Source: Pseudopithomyces maydicus (lineage: Eukaryota; Ascomycota; Dothideomycetes; Pleosporales; Didymosphaeriaceae). From it: a DNA stretch of 64,000 nt. The notes beneath the pieces were generated by a model. The model made no database searches. It was not told the DNA's origin and saw only the letters and a program-made list of their open reading frames with translations. Positions 43,940 to 54,523 of this stretch are shown here, one piece after another (the stretch's first letter is position 1; each line of letters begins with the position of its first letter). A program made the translations under genes and the position numbers. Location of the stretch: positions 1,364,001 through 1,428,000 of the forward strand of contig JANTUC010000008.1 in NCBI GenBank assembly GCA_026873275.1, in the 5' to 3' direction.

Positions 43940-45647
43940 GGCGGCAATAGCGGTGGGTTGTGCACAGAGCGCATATCGTGAGGCGATGCCTGGGTGCGAT
44001 CCGAACAGCTTAGTTGTGCACAATGGCGGTCAATCTAGCGACCAAATTGCGGCCTGGGGCCCGCAGCAGACGCGGCGCGCCGTCGTTGGCTAAGGCACGG
44101 TGCGGAGATAATATCGCCGGGAGGGCAGAGACCAGGGAGCATTTGCTGGCAGCGTGCGAGGCAGCGTGTGTGAGGACGGCGATGGAGGAACGATGAATGG
44201 CGCACGTAACCTGCTGCGGGCCTTACCTCCCGACGCTGACGCACCCTGCCAAAACAATCCAGGAACACTGCCCAGGTGCCAACGCAGAGTGCCTCGCCTC
44301 GCCGCGCCGTCTTGTGGCCCGTCAGCTGAGCAGCGGGTAAATCTGCGCCTGCCTGGATGCTCTGTCGACCCTCGCGCCGCCACCACCTGGGCACCCAAGC
44401 AGGCACACTCGATAGGGCTGCACCCACAGCCATCCATGTCCACGACTGGCACGCCGACACGTGCCATCCGCTCTGCCAGGTGCCCACACTCGCCAGCCAG
44501 CGACCGCCGCGAACGTGTGGGCCGCCCATCGCCCACCGCTCACTACCTGCTGCTGGCCCGGACGCTAGACGGCACACTTGCTCGTCCGTCGCCTCGCGGG
44601 CTGGCTCACATCAGCGCGGCTGTGGAATCCGACCAGCGGCGGCCACCTTGTACCTGTCTTGCAGACACCGACCGCGGGAGATGTGCGCGATTGACACCAT
44701 CCCGAGCGTCCAGGGCAGATCACATGCAGGTGACAGCCCTAGCCTCAGCAACCGTGTGTGCCGAGGACTGCATTTCTTCTCCAAGGTTCCAACACAACGG
44801 TCTCGCAAACCCGAGCACGCTATTTTCTCCTCCGTTCCTGCGTCTTAGTCTATCGTCTGCCGTTGGTCCGTCCCGTCGGGATTGAACCATTCCTCCCATG
44901 CGCTCGACGGTGCCTGCATCGCGATTGACCTTGGTGGCCGTGTTGGTCATGTCATTCTGTAGAACCAGTCGACTACCTGCACAGTGCATACTTATTCCCA
45001 GCCGCGGCCTTCCAGCCGAGAGGCAACCTCGGGGCACTCGCTTACACTCCAGGAAGAACGGACCTCTCGCGATTGGAGACACGTACTACAGCACATGAGC
45101 CAACCTCGGGTCGTTTCTTCTGCCGCCATGCCACCTCACCCGTGTTTTTTCTTTCGCGAGCTCCGTCCTCACCAGTGTCTTTGTAATCCTTGACAGCAAT
45201 GGTTCATTTGCTCACAAGGTCAAAATTGGCAGAATGCCTAGCATGGCTAAAGTAGTAGGCTCTTCATTTGCACTCAGAACTCTCGCTTTTTCTTCCCAGT
45301 TTCAAACGGGCTAAACAACACGATTTTCCCCCTTCATTCAGGAAAAAAGGAGGCAAGAAATAAAGTTGTGAATCTGAGTAGATATGTTACCTCTTCATGA
45401 CATTGTGAGAGTGATGTGAATATCGTCTTGATGCCTGGGAGCAATAGTGTGAGATACGGAGCAGGCAGGCGCAGGTTGCGTGCTCCGGATCCAGGCATAC
45501 GTCATCATCTCCGTCCGACCTCAACCACAGCCCTCACTACCAAGCATAGCGCCACAGTCCACGCAAGCTCGCCGCCCCTACGCTTGAGATAACCTCAAAC
45601 CAAACTCCAAATTTCTCATTTCATCCGTCGTCATCCAAACCTTCATC
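43940..45647. other. GC-rich VAC7 upstream region
   Basis: About 1.7 kb between divergent VAC7 and the CUE-like gene. The first 900 bp are GC-rich and give long overlapping open frames on both strands (for example 44154-44885 plus and 44035-44577 minus), but these lack ATG starts in context, motifs and splice sites. I read it as regulatory and UTR sequence. Confidence 0.5.
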
Positions 45648-46211
45648 ATGTCTGAACAAAATCCCAGCCATAATCCATACGGTCAACCCCCGCACTACAG
45701 CGGTGACTCTCAGAACCCGTATTCTAACCCCTGGGGTTCAGAAGGTCAGAATCAGACATCTCAGCAACAATACAGCCCGCCAACTGGGCCTCCACCAGGC
45801 CAAGACCCCAACCCTTTCCATTCCTCATCGCCCCAACAACCTTCACACGCCACCAACCCTTTTGCCCAGGAGCATTCCTACAACCCACCCTCTGGACCAC
45901 CTCCATCCCACTCTTACTCCGACTCTCAAGGTGCTGACAGCAGCCAACCTCCTGGTCTTCCGCCCCGCCGCGCAGAGACTACATCAGAAGCAGCGCTCCC
46001 CCAGGGTCACGATCGCAGCCACCAGGTCGAGGTCATGCAAAGCTATGAGATGTCGCGGCCACAAACAGAGGACGAGCAAAATCAGCAGATTCTTCAACGC
46101 GAGTTTCCAAAGATCGATGGCAGTTTGATCGCGGCGATTTATGGGGATAGCGGGAGTTTGAGTGCCACGAGGGAGATGTTGCAGGAGCTGAGCAGCACGG
46201 AGGGCTCTTGA
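45648..46211 (+). CDS. Pro/Gln-rich protein with C-terminal CUE-like domain
   Basis: Unspliced, 187 aa, ATG at 45648 (ATCATGTCT). Residues 1-130 are low-complexity Pro/Gln/Asn/Ser (GPPPGQDPNPFHSSSPQQP, NPPSGPPPSHSYSDS) and probably disordered, with NPF-type motifs (DPNPF, TNPF) that could bind EH-domain endocytic proteins. Residues about 145-183 (QQILQREFPKIDGSLIAAIY, then SATREMLQELS) look like a three-helix CUE domain that binds ubiquitin. Together these suggest an adaptor in ubiquitin-linked trafficking; this is inference. Proteins of this layout occur across Pezizomycotina. Confidence 0.7.
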   Translation: MSEQNPSHNPYGQPPHYSGDSQNPYSNPWGSEGQNQTSQQQYSPPTGPPPGQDPNPFHSSSPQQPSHATNPFAQEHSYNPPSGPPPSHSYSDSQGADSSQPPGLPPRRAETTSEAALPQGHDRSHQVEVMQSYEMSRPQTEDEQNQQILQREFPKIDGSLIAAIYGDSGSLSATREMLQELSSTEGS

Positions 46212-48210
46212 GAGGGATTCGTGACGATTACTGAGATCATGCTAAATCAAGGGTATTCGGATGTGTTATGCAGAAATAAATGCAATGATATACGAATTTG
46301 GAGCGACACGCTCTGGGCTAAGATTATATCACGTGATATGTTTTCCATCTGGGCAGTATTGCTTTTACGCTGGCTTGCGATGCGATATCGTGATTGATTG
46401 ATCATGTGAATCTTTGCCAAATATGGTTGATCTCGTCCCGTACACGCGGTCGAAGACGCCTGGACTGCTCAACGACTAGAGCTTGTACGACCGTGGCACA
46501 ACTAGTTTGCATGCCTAGACACTTGAAGATATGCATGAGTTAGGCAGCAGCATCAAGAAGCTTGCAATAAGGCGTACTACAAATATCAGAAGTAAGGAGA
46601 AGCTTACCATGTCTCATAAGAAGACGTATTCTCAGTCATCCCGGAGCACATTATGGTGCACATGGCAAGAATGGCAATTCGTAAGGGCTGTATATATACT
46701 CCTTGCATGTTGTACAACATGAAAAACTGTGCTAGATTAATGCGGGTCCCAATGCGATGGTAATGCCGGCCTCCACGAGAAGATGCGTTGAGGTACAAAG
46801 CAACGTGCTCGGTCGTGAATTCGTCTACTCGAGTCACCCCGATGATGCATCGATTCCCTCTAGCAAACTCTATAGCTTACTACGCAATTGCAGCCTTGTA
46901 TGCATCAAATCGAGTTATACTGGACACCTTCTTCGGAACTACCCGTGCACTCATCTTCAAATCCTTCTTTACTCCTATTGTCTTCAAGCGGCCTGAAAGG
47001 CCAGTAAACAAGATAAATACATCACCATTGAGCCAGATGATCATGCCTGTTGCGTTTCAAGAGGACCACATTGTACGAATTAAAAAGCCTAGAAAGCGTA
47101 AGATTAAACCAGCGGCGGTCAGACGTTGGAAACGGAAAGGTAATCATTTGATACCCTTGCGAGACATATGTCATAGCTTGCTAATCTACCAAAGAGAAAC
47201 TCAGGATCAGGTTGGAAAGCTTCGACAAAAAGCGTGCAGTGGCTCGTCGACATGAACAGCAGGTGCATCGAGAGGAGCACATGCTGTCGAAGAGGGAACG
47301 CAAAAGGTTGAGAGAAGCACGCGAGACGAGAATACGACAGTGGAGAAAGGGCAGTAGACAAGAGAAACGTAGAGGAATTAAATTGAGAAAAGGAAGCAAG
47401 AAGAAGAATTGATGCCGCTAAACAGGAGCTTAGTCACAGCAGTGGTCGTCATGTTTCTCGACCCTGTTCTCGAATGGTACATAAGCTTAGTGTAGCCTGA
47501 ACAGATGCTTTGTTTTCCATCCAACTTGATTGCAGAAGTGAATGATCTGAGCTCTAATATCTTCAACATTCCTCGCCTTAAATGTGTCGTGTTGTTTTGG
47601 TAGGCTTTCATTGGGGCTACATATTGAAATATTCACATTTCACCCTATTTTGAAGCTAGTACAATCGATGAATTTCCTAAGGGTACTGTGCATTCTTTCT
47701 TGAAGTTCACAACCCAGATAGCACGTTACCAACATACGAAGTGCTGCTCCAACCACCAACTAGAACAAAAAAGGCACGACGGTATCGCGATAAGGTTAGT
47801 GCTTGTCATCTCACCGGAGCTCGGAGAGCTAATCTTATCTTATCGATTGGAAGTAGACTACCGCGCAATAAATTTATCTGCCAGAATCGACTTCGCAATG
47901 TGGTGTGACACCACGGTGTACATGCCGTTGTCCAGGCTGCAAAATTAACGCTTACTTTACTGGTCCCAACCTCGACCCCAATACTTCCTAGGCGCCTTTT
48001 TACACCACAGCCACAAGAAAAATACTTGGAGTGTATTTACCGTGGCGCAGTCATACCGGAGATTCATAGATATTAGGACTACTGTCTACCTGACGAACCG
48101 CGTAGTGCGAACGGCACACGACGGATGAAACCTGCAGCTTGCGTCCTACCATTGTCTTCATGCTGTCCATAATTCTCAATTTTGCGCTACAGACCTATCA
48201 TCATCTCACA
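46212..48210. other. intergenic, weak coding candidates only
   Basis: About 2 kb. It holds a perfect palindrome ATATCACGTGATAT at 46326-46339. Plus-strand frames at 46788-47255 and 47212-47412 overlap; the second is extremely Lys/Arg-rich (SKRERKRLREARETRIRQW). I could not join them with good splice sites or find a credible ATG, so I leave them uncalled. Confidence 0.4.
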
Positions 48211-49059
48211 ATGAAAGACGACCAACCAGATCTTCCGCCTTGTCAAGCGCCTTTGCTTCGAATTCTACCACCCGAATTGCGGCGGCAAATTTATGACTAC
48301 GTAGTCACCGACGACGGACACGCTAGCGTTGTCAAAGTGAGCGGCCGCGGTGACCCGAAACCACTCTTCAGACTCTATCCGCATGATCCGGAGAAGCAAA
48401 GGAGAAATTTTGGACTCAATCAGCTCCGTTTCGTTTGTCGACAGCTTTACTGGGAGACATCTGGCCTCGGTCTTGGTTACAACGTGCTGCATTTCGAAAC
48501 CTTGACGGATCCAATCCACAGCGCAGCATCTTGCGTGCAATTCTTTGGGATTTGCTCACAGAATCGTCTGGCGTCCATCTCGAAGATTGAAATCTTGGAG
48601 CTTGCTGGTAGGCCGCTGGTACCGTACGAGAGTAGGTCGCCCTGGGACAGTTCATCCACCTCTGGTCGCTGGAACTTTGGACTGTTCGATCTCGAGGCTA
48701 TACCGAAACTTGCAGAGTTCTGTTTGAAACACCCTAGAGTATCTATTGACATCACTCTGTCGGGTTCGCGTATTTGTCACGACTTTTCTGGATTCTATAT
48801 GGGTGTCAGCGTGCTGTTGTTGGCTGTGCGGAAGCAGCGCATGAAGTGTCCACCGGCACCGACCGATGTAGATCTTCCTGTCAAGGCCATGTCACGCATT
48901 TGGGAAGGATACGGCGTGGAGGCGAAACCGCTGCCTGAGAACTTGAGATTCTACACGGACTTTGAGATGAGAGAGGACGATGCTGCACGTTGCAAGAACC
49001 TACCATGGTGGGATGACTTTGAGGCACAAATGCAGACTTGGCAGAAGGAAGGCATCTAA
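48211..49059 (+). CDS. 2EXR/F-box-like fungal protein
   Basis: Unspliced, 282 aa from the ATG at 48211 (CACAATGAAA); another in-frame ATG at 48160 would add 17 residues. The N-terminus LLRILPPELRRQIYDYVV followed by RFVCRQLYWETSGLGLGYN is the pattern of the many fungal proteins with an F-box-like or 2EXR domain at the start. The rest has alternating hydrophobic stretches (ISKIEILELAG, PRVSIDITLSG, GVSVLLLAVRKQ) but no named domain, and ends in an acidic/Trp segment. Possibly a substrate receptor; no direct evidence. It is convergent with the GH72-like gene, 115 bp away. Confidence 0.7.
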   Translation: MKDDQPDLPPCQAPLLRILPPELRRQIYDYVVTDDGHASVVKVSGRGDPKPLFRLYPHDPEKQRRNFGLNQLRFVCRQLYWETSGLGLGYNVLHFETLTDPIHSAASCVQFFGICSQNRLASISKIEILELAGRPLVPYESRSPWDSSSTSGRWNFGLFDLEAIPKLAEFCLKHPRVSIDITLSGSRICHDFSGFYMGVSVLLLAVRKQRMKCPPAPTDVDLPVKAMSRIWEGYGVEAKPLPENLRFYTDFEMREDDAARCKNLPWWDDFEAQMQTWQKEGI

Positions 49060-49173
49060 AAATACTATGTATAGAGCTCACGGTGAGCATTTTATTAACC
49101 TTTTTTAATTTGCTTCTCCATGGTTCTTGGGACAAATCTTGAAAGAAAACATTTGCAGACTACAAACCCCACC

Positions 49174-51177
49174 CTACCCAGAGAGTTCTACAGGCCTTTC
49201 TGCAACTGGTAGTTCCACAGGCGCTGTGGTGCTCCCAGGTGCCTCTGCCATCATCTGATAAGAAGCTGCAGTTTGCGCTCCTCCTTTCGCATCGGTCGGT
49301 AGCTCCGCCCACGTCTTCTCGACCCCCGGGCCTGTTGCTAATTCCGCTTTCTGCACATTGAATCCAGTTGATTCATCACTCCCATTCACGACATCATCTT
49401 TTTTCACTGCGTTGCTTCGGGCCCGCCTTTTTCGCAGCAGCAAAAAGCCGAAGACAGCGCCTATTGCAAGACTTCCTACGCCGACGCCGACGCCTATTCC
49501 AGCCTTTGCGCCCGTTCCTAGACTACCAGCCGAAGCGGTTTGCGAAGCGGAACCTGTTGGTAAAGGAGTGGTGCCCGTGGTGGTTCGCGACTCGCTTTTG
49601 CTCGGTTTTAGAACCACGTCCGGAATTGGCTCTCCTCTACTGTCTTTGACGGTATGTATTAGCGTAGTAACAGTTACATCGACCATCTGACCTCTCTTGC
49701 CGCTGACGCCGCTAGTAATCAGCGCATCCACACCTGCAGGACGTGTCGGCAATGACCAGTCAGTTGCAATAGTGAGTGTACTGGTATAACCGTCGGCATA
49801 CGGAAGTGTTGTGTTCTCCATTGCGCTGATATTGCAGTAGCTTCGAGATTCGGGAACTCTATTAGCGGTGTTACCGCTGAGCCATGAGCCTGTGTTCATG
49901 CGACTGAAAATTTCTTGCAGGCGATCATAGTTTCGTGTCAGTTGCACTGTGCCATCAGGCTTCGTTATCACAATTCCCCAGTTCGACGTGGGCATTTTCC
50001 AGCCCAGGTTGGTGTTGGTCCATGTAAAACGCGCTCCACCCGCCATCGGGCCATTGGGATAAACGATCTGCGACGAAGAGTTGTATAGATGCAAGGTGTC
50101 GTTGAGAAGTTCAGGGCGTAATTCGTACTCGACGTAGTCTGCTTCGTCCGAGACACCGTACATGGAATACCAAGTCGGTACGTTCGATTCGTGTAGCTGC
50201 AGTGCGAGTGAGGAATAGGTGAAGTTTTGGTCGCCCACTGGGTCCGTTTCCCAGTATCCCAGATTCCAGAAAGATATGTAATCGGCAGCAGAAAATTCGT
50301 CTTTTTCATCAATCCTACACGACAACCAATAAATGTGTGACTGTGTCAGATCCGATGCTTCTATCTTTTCGTCGGTGCGGTCGAGATGGAGCGTAGCACC
50401 CACAAGAATTGGACGAGGTGAGTTATTCGCGATGTACTCTTTCGTATCCCTCACCATGGCCTAGCTTCACGTTATCATTGCGCAGCATGGCCATAAGACA
50501 TCGTACGTACTCTGTATATTTTCTCAACATCCGCATAGCTGGTGTTTGAGCCCTCAGTAACCGCACCGAAGCCTGGTAGCACACCAAGGTCAAAGCCCAG
50601 CAAATTTTCATAGTCTTTCACCGCGTCTATAATCTTGAAACTATCTTCTAAAAATTCGGATGTGTATGATCCTTTCAGCTCTTCATATGTCGACATGAAA
50701 ATGCCCTCTTTGCGTAGTGTGACCATGACGTAAATTCCCACAGAGTTGAATATCGAGAAGCAGTCATCGTGATTGCTTTGCGGATCGATAGCCAGGATGT
50801 ATATCGTATTGATCCCGAGTTGGGCCATTAAAGCGGCATCGCGCCTGCATATGTCTCCGTCGGTCAAGCTATCCATCGCGCTCACGTCGTTCGTAGAGTT
50901 GGATTGAGAGTACCTGCGAACAACCGAAAAACAAAAATTAGTGTCTCCTGTTAGATTTATTACCTAAGAAAAGGCATACCATATCCCGTTCATGGTGATT
51001 GCGCCTTGTGTTTCATTGTTGACTAAGTAACGGCCATTCGTAGAGGCAAAGTCAAGGGCGCGCGCGGACGGCGCCGCGAGCAGCAACAAGACAGCAAGGA
51101 CAAATAGGTAAAGCTACCAGTTCTAAATGAGCTTTTGATCGATTGTAGTTTTTTGGGGGGGAAATTTTGCGTACCAT
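49174..51177 (-). CDS. GH72-like (GAS/GEL) protein lacking both catalytic glutamates
   Basis: Exons 51177-51175 (the ATG alone), 51113-50980, 50913-50511 and 50460-49174, with introns of 61, 66 and 50 nt, close to 608 aa. GH72 enzymes elongate beta-1,3-glucan at the cell surface. Order: signal peptide LYLFVLAVLLLLAAPSARA; GH72 barrel with DGDICRRDAALMAQLGINTI, NHDDCFSIFNSVGIYVMV, RAMVRDTKEYIANN; Cys-containing stretch; Ser/Thr linker; and a C-terminal helix (GIGVGVGVGSLAIGAVFGFLLL) with a basic RKRRAR stop-transfer. The acid/base motif NE reads GFDLGVLPGF and the nucleophile motif SEYG reads WYSMYGV, so both Glu are replaced. It also has a transmembrane tail instead of a GPI signal. It is probably a non-catalytic glucan-binding or sensor-like protein of the cell wall. 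Confidence 0.8.
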
Positions 51178-51749
51178 TCTGAACCACCCTGCTTTGCGCA
51201 GGCGACAACCTCAAAGGAACAGGTCAGTCGCAGAGTTGGTGCCAGGAGCCAGGAGGATAGCGGCACTGCGTAGAGAGTATGCAATTGAAGGATTTACACA
51301 AGCTAGTGCATCTCGATTCATGATATTAACTCTAACCTCATCGTGTAGCCAAGCCGTAAGGCCAAGCTTGGCAAACACGGTGACCAAGGCCACCTGCACA
51401 GTGTGTGATCTTAAACGAGTGCAACACCGAAGGGAGCACCGGTTGAAGAAACAAGTTGTTTCTAGATTCAGAAAAAAAGTTCAGTAAAGTTCTATAATAA
51501 TACATGTTCAGCGCTGATGTACTCGTGGATGCTCAACTCGTGAAACAATACTAATCGCTGATCAGCTTCGTATATACCCTGTAGTTTAACGTCATGATCA
51601 TCCGTTCCAACCTCAACCACGAAGTTCGCATACGTAAAGGGGGTGCACCCTGTAGTGCATCCACGTACGTAAGTATCAGTCTGATCTATTTTTGATCGTC
51701 ACTCTCCCTGCCAATGGTCAGGCCTGATCTGGCAGGGCTAGGATCAGCT
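51178..51749. other. intergenic, no gene seen
   Basis: About 570 bp between the GH72-like start and the 3' end of the zinc-cluster gene. No supported frame. Confidence 0.45.
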
Positions 51750-53034
51750 TTAGGGCGGGATCCATCCTACGACCGAGATTGGCCAGCGAATGTGCGTTCT
51801 GTCTTCGTCTCTTAAAATGCCCCAGATGCCAGCAAGTACGTGTATCGTCCATCCTTTCATGTACCAAAATCCCTCCATGTCGTTCATGAGCAATGCAAAA
51901 TGCGCATATACAACTAATGGAACGGCATCGTGTCTCTGCAATGCGTCCAGGAATTCTTCTTTCATTCGGTACAACCACGCGAATACGACGTGATACTCGC
52001 CATCGACACCTCCATAACGATTTGAGTAGCATTCAAGAAGCACTTCATGAGCGTACGTGTTGAACTCGAGAGCTGCTGGTGAAGATGCATATCGGATGTA
52101 CTCGTAGAGTTCATCAAGCGGCTCCTCAAACGAAAGTTTTCCCGTAATTTGAGGCAGTGGTTTGCCCTTTGCGCGGATGCTGGGCGCGAGGGACCGTGTG
52201 AAGTTGTCATACCCCAATGTCTCGTAAGTCGTTCGTATACCGCGGAACATGAAAAGCCACTCGGAGCGGCCGTTCTCTCCAAAGGCAAGGTATTCTCCGG
52301 GATGCGGACCTCGTGCCCATGTTATGAAGCAAATAAGCTGGACTGAGAGAATGACCGCGTCGCAGTTGTCCCGGTTGAGATGGGCCAACTCGGCAGTTAC
52401 TTTAGGGAGTGCAGCCGCGTGGTGATGGTCTGCTAGGGCGAGATATTCTTCACGGCGCTGCGGCCGGGATCGAGAGAGGTGTACGGCCGTAATGGCGAGG
52501 ATGAGACGTAACACATGGTGATGTTGGATTCCGATCTCTGTTACCTGGGTTCGCCAGAAGGTGGCTCCTGAACTCTGGCACGAGAGCGTGGCACTAGTAG
52601 TGGTTGTCCAATGGTACATGAGTTCTACGTCGTCGACATTGAAGGTAGAGAATGCGCTAGATGCAAACGATGCTTTTGCCGAACCAGCTGTTGTTGTTTC
52701 TGCTGAGACGGCTGAACTCTTCACCGCAGGAACATAGTCGCAGCGCACTTGCCGGCTCTGACAATTTGTGCACTCGGGCTTTCGCTCGTCGCACTGGTAT
52801 GGAGTCAGTGTGTGGTTTTATGCTCCATGGCAAGAATGAGAATACCTTTATGCGCCGCACTTTACAGTTCTTGCATCCAAAACGTGACTTGCGATGCGCC
52901 CGACGCTTGATGGCCTTCTCTTTCTCCTCAGCACTCCTTGTCGCACTATCCCCAGCAGAAGGTTGAGGAAAGGCATGATCACTCCCAGTCGGCGAGTCGG
53001 CGGGCTCGCTGGGTGTTGGGAGTGCGTTGACCAT
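51750..53034 (-). CDS. Zn2Cys6 transcription factor
   Basis: Exon 1 (53034-52846) and exon 2 (52793-51750) with a 52-nt intron (CTGAC branch, ACCAG acceptor) give 410 aa. The intron falls inside the zinc cluster: FGCKNCKVRRIK is followed by CDERKPECTNCQSRQVRC, giving the full C-x2-C-x6-C-x6-C-x2-C-x6-C Gal4-type motif. A basic RRAHRKSR lies just before it. The C-terminal part is helical (LRLILAITAVHLSRSRP, AVILSVQLICFITWARG) and resembles the activator domain of the Pezizomycotina-specific C6 regulators with a short middle region. ATG at 53034 (MVNALPTPSEP). It diverges from the MARVEL-like gene (350 bp). Targets are unknown; the P450-transporter pair downstream is a candidate only by position. 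Confidence 0.85.
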
Positions 53035-53384
53035 ACTGGACGCGCCGAGGAACAGCGAAAACGAGTACGAGCAAATACGCCCGGGAGCGCCTATTTGACT
53101 AGCCACAGTGACCGCGTGTTAGATTTTGTCGGGAGCAGGCGCGCTAAGCCGTTAGGCGTAATGCTTGCACGATTTGCTCGGCGCGAACGCCCGAAGCAAT
53201 TCGGAGCAGGCAAAAAGCGTTCGTATCGGCTCGCATCCGTTTAGGTCGCATTCGGATATCATCTCAAAACTCAGATATTGGTCCAAGTGGACTGCGTACG
53301 TCACCTTGTTCTATTATGGTGCACATAGAATAGATACTTAAGGGAGTGCTTATGCAACTTGTTGCATGTTTTATTTGCACCATC
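53035..53384. other. divergent promoter, transcription factor and MARVEL-like gene
   Basis: About 350 bp with no gene; presumably both promoters. Confidence 0.45.
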
Positions 53385-54089
53385 ATGGCCTCGAAGGAGC
53401 TTCCCACGGCATCACGCACGGCTTCTACCATCACTGCATCTACCCATGGAAAGAACACAGAGAACTCTCCAGCAATCTCAACGTTCCGCTCCGCTGTCTA
53501 CAAGCGCCTCGATGACCCTCTGACCTCCCTCTTTCGTCTTGGAATCCGTATCCTTCAGTTGATATTCGCCTTGGCATCTGGCATATCCTACGCCATCGAA
53601 CTAGCACATGGGCATAATGACTCGGCTTTCGTATATGCTCAGGTCGTGTTTGGACTTACCATGATCCTCATCATCCTAGACGCCGTCACTCTACGATCAT
53701 ACCGCTTAACCTTCATTGTCGAATCTGCCCTCTGCGTCCTCTGGCTCGCACTCTTTGGTGTGTTTTACAATATCTACCTCTCTGGTAGCCGTTTAGAACC
53801 CGAATATGAAACCGTTGATCGGGGAAGAATGAAGAGGGCAGTGTGGATTGACTTGATTAATTTCTTGCTGTGGTCGGCCAGTGCCCTTTTTTCCACCGTC
53901 ATGTGCTGCTCTGGGGTCAAGGGCGCCATCAAGGGAAGGTTGGAGAAGAGGAGACACAGAAGAAATAAGATAGTGTCAGGAGACATTGAATGTATGGAGG
54001 CAGGGGTCGCACGTCGACACCCCAATGAAAATCCATCAGAAAGATTACCACTGTATGAGGAGATCGTCGCTGCTGCTAGGGCGGGGTAA
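53385..54089 (+). CDS. MARVEL-like four-helix membrane protein
   Basis: Unspliced, 234 aa from ATG 53385 (ATCATGGCC); an upstream in-frame ATG at 53352 gives 11 extra residues in poorer context. Four membrane segments are clear: LGIRILQLIFALASGISYAI, VVFGLTMILIILDAVTL, FIVESALCVLWLALFGVFYN and DLINFLLWSASALFSTVMCC. The arrangement, with short loops and cytosolic ends, matches fungal MARVEL-domain proteins that associate with plasma-membrane domains. The C-tail is basic (KGRLEKRRHRRNK) and then acidic. No close functional assignment. Confidence 0.7.
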   Translation: MASKELPTASRTASTITASTHGKNTENSPAISTFRSAVYKRLDDPLTSLFRLGIRILQLIFALASGISYAIELAHGHNDSAFVYAQVVFGLTMILIILDAVTLRSYRLTFIVESALCVLWLALFGVFYNIYLSGSRLEPEYETVDRGRMKRAVWIDLINFLLWSASALFSTVMCCSGVKGAIKGRLEKRRHRRNKIVSGDIECMEAGVARRHPNENPSERLPLYEEIVAAARAG

Positions 54090-54523
54090 ACCACGTTATC
54101 TTGGATTCCAAGTATGCATGGCTCTCTGTTTCCTTTCGCATAATGCAGCCTTTATTCTAGGCGGCATCCTTTATCATACAGCTTAGCTGACGCTGAGCCT
54201 TATCGTAGCCTAGGGTGATAGGGGGTACAGGTTAAGGCTTTGGTTCTCTCAATGAGTTGTGCAATATAAAGGACATGTTGGCAGCCTTGATTTATCGATA
54301 GCAGCTGTAAACGATACCTCTAACGACTATATTGAAGCAGTATTAACATATGATCTACATTATACTTTTTGCGGCTTGATCTCCACAACACTTTCATCGT
54401 CCAGATCCGGTATCACCCCAATTGAGCGGATATCTAACGGTGCAACTGGTATCTGCGATTCGCCCAAGCTTGCGTCAACACGTTTGTTGACTGTGTGAGC
54501 GCTCCAATGTTTCTCCCATGGAG
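54090..54523. other. intergenic between convergent membrane-protein genes
   Basis: About 430 bp, AT-rich, no gene supported. Confidence 0.45.

Noticed and set aside
44035..44885. Long overlapping open frames on both strands
   Set aside because: GC-rich DNA gives long frames by chance; no ATG in context, no motif, no splice logic. It lies in the VAC7 upstream region.
46755..47412. Possible gene ending in a very Lys/Arg-rich tail
   Set aside because: Three frames would be needed; tested donor/acceptor pairs either change frame or introduce stops. No credible start.
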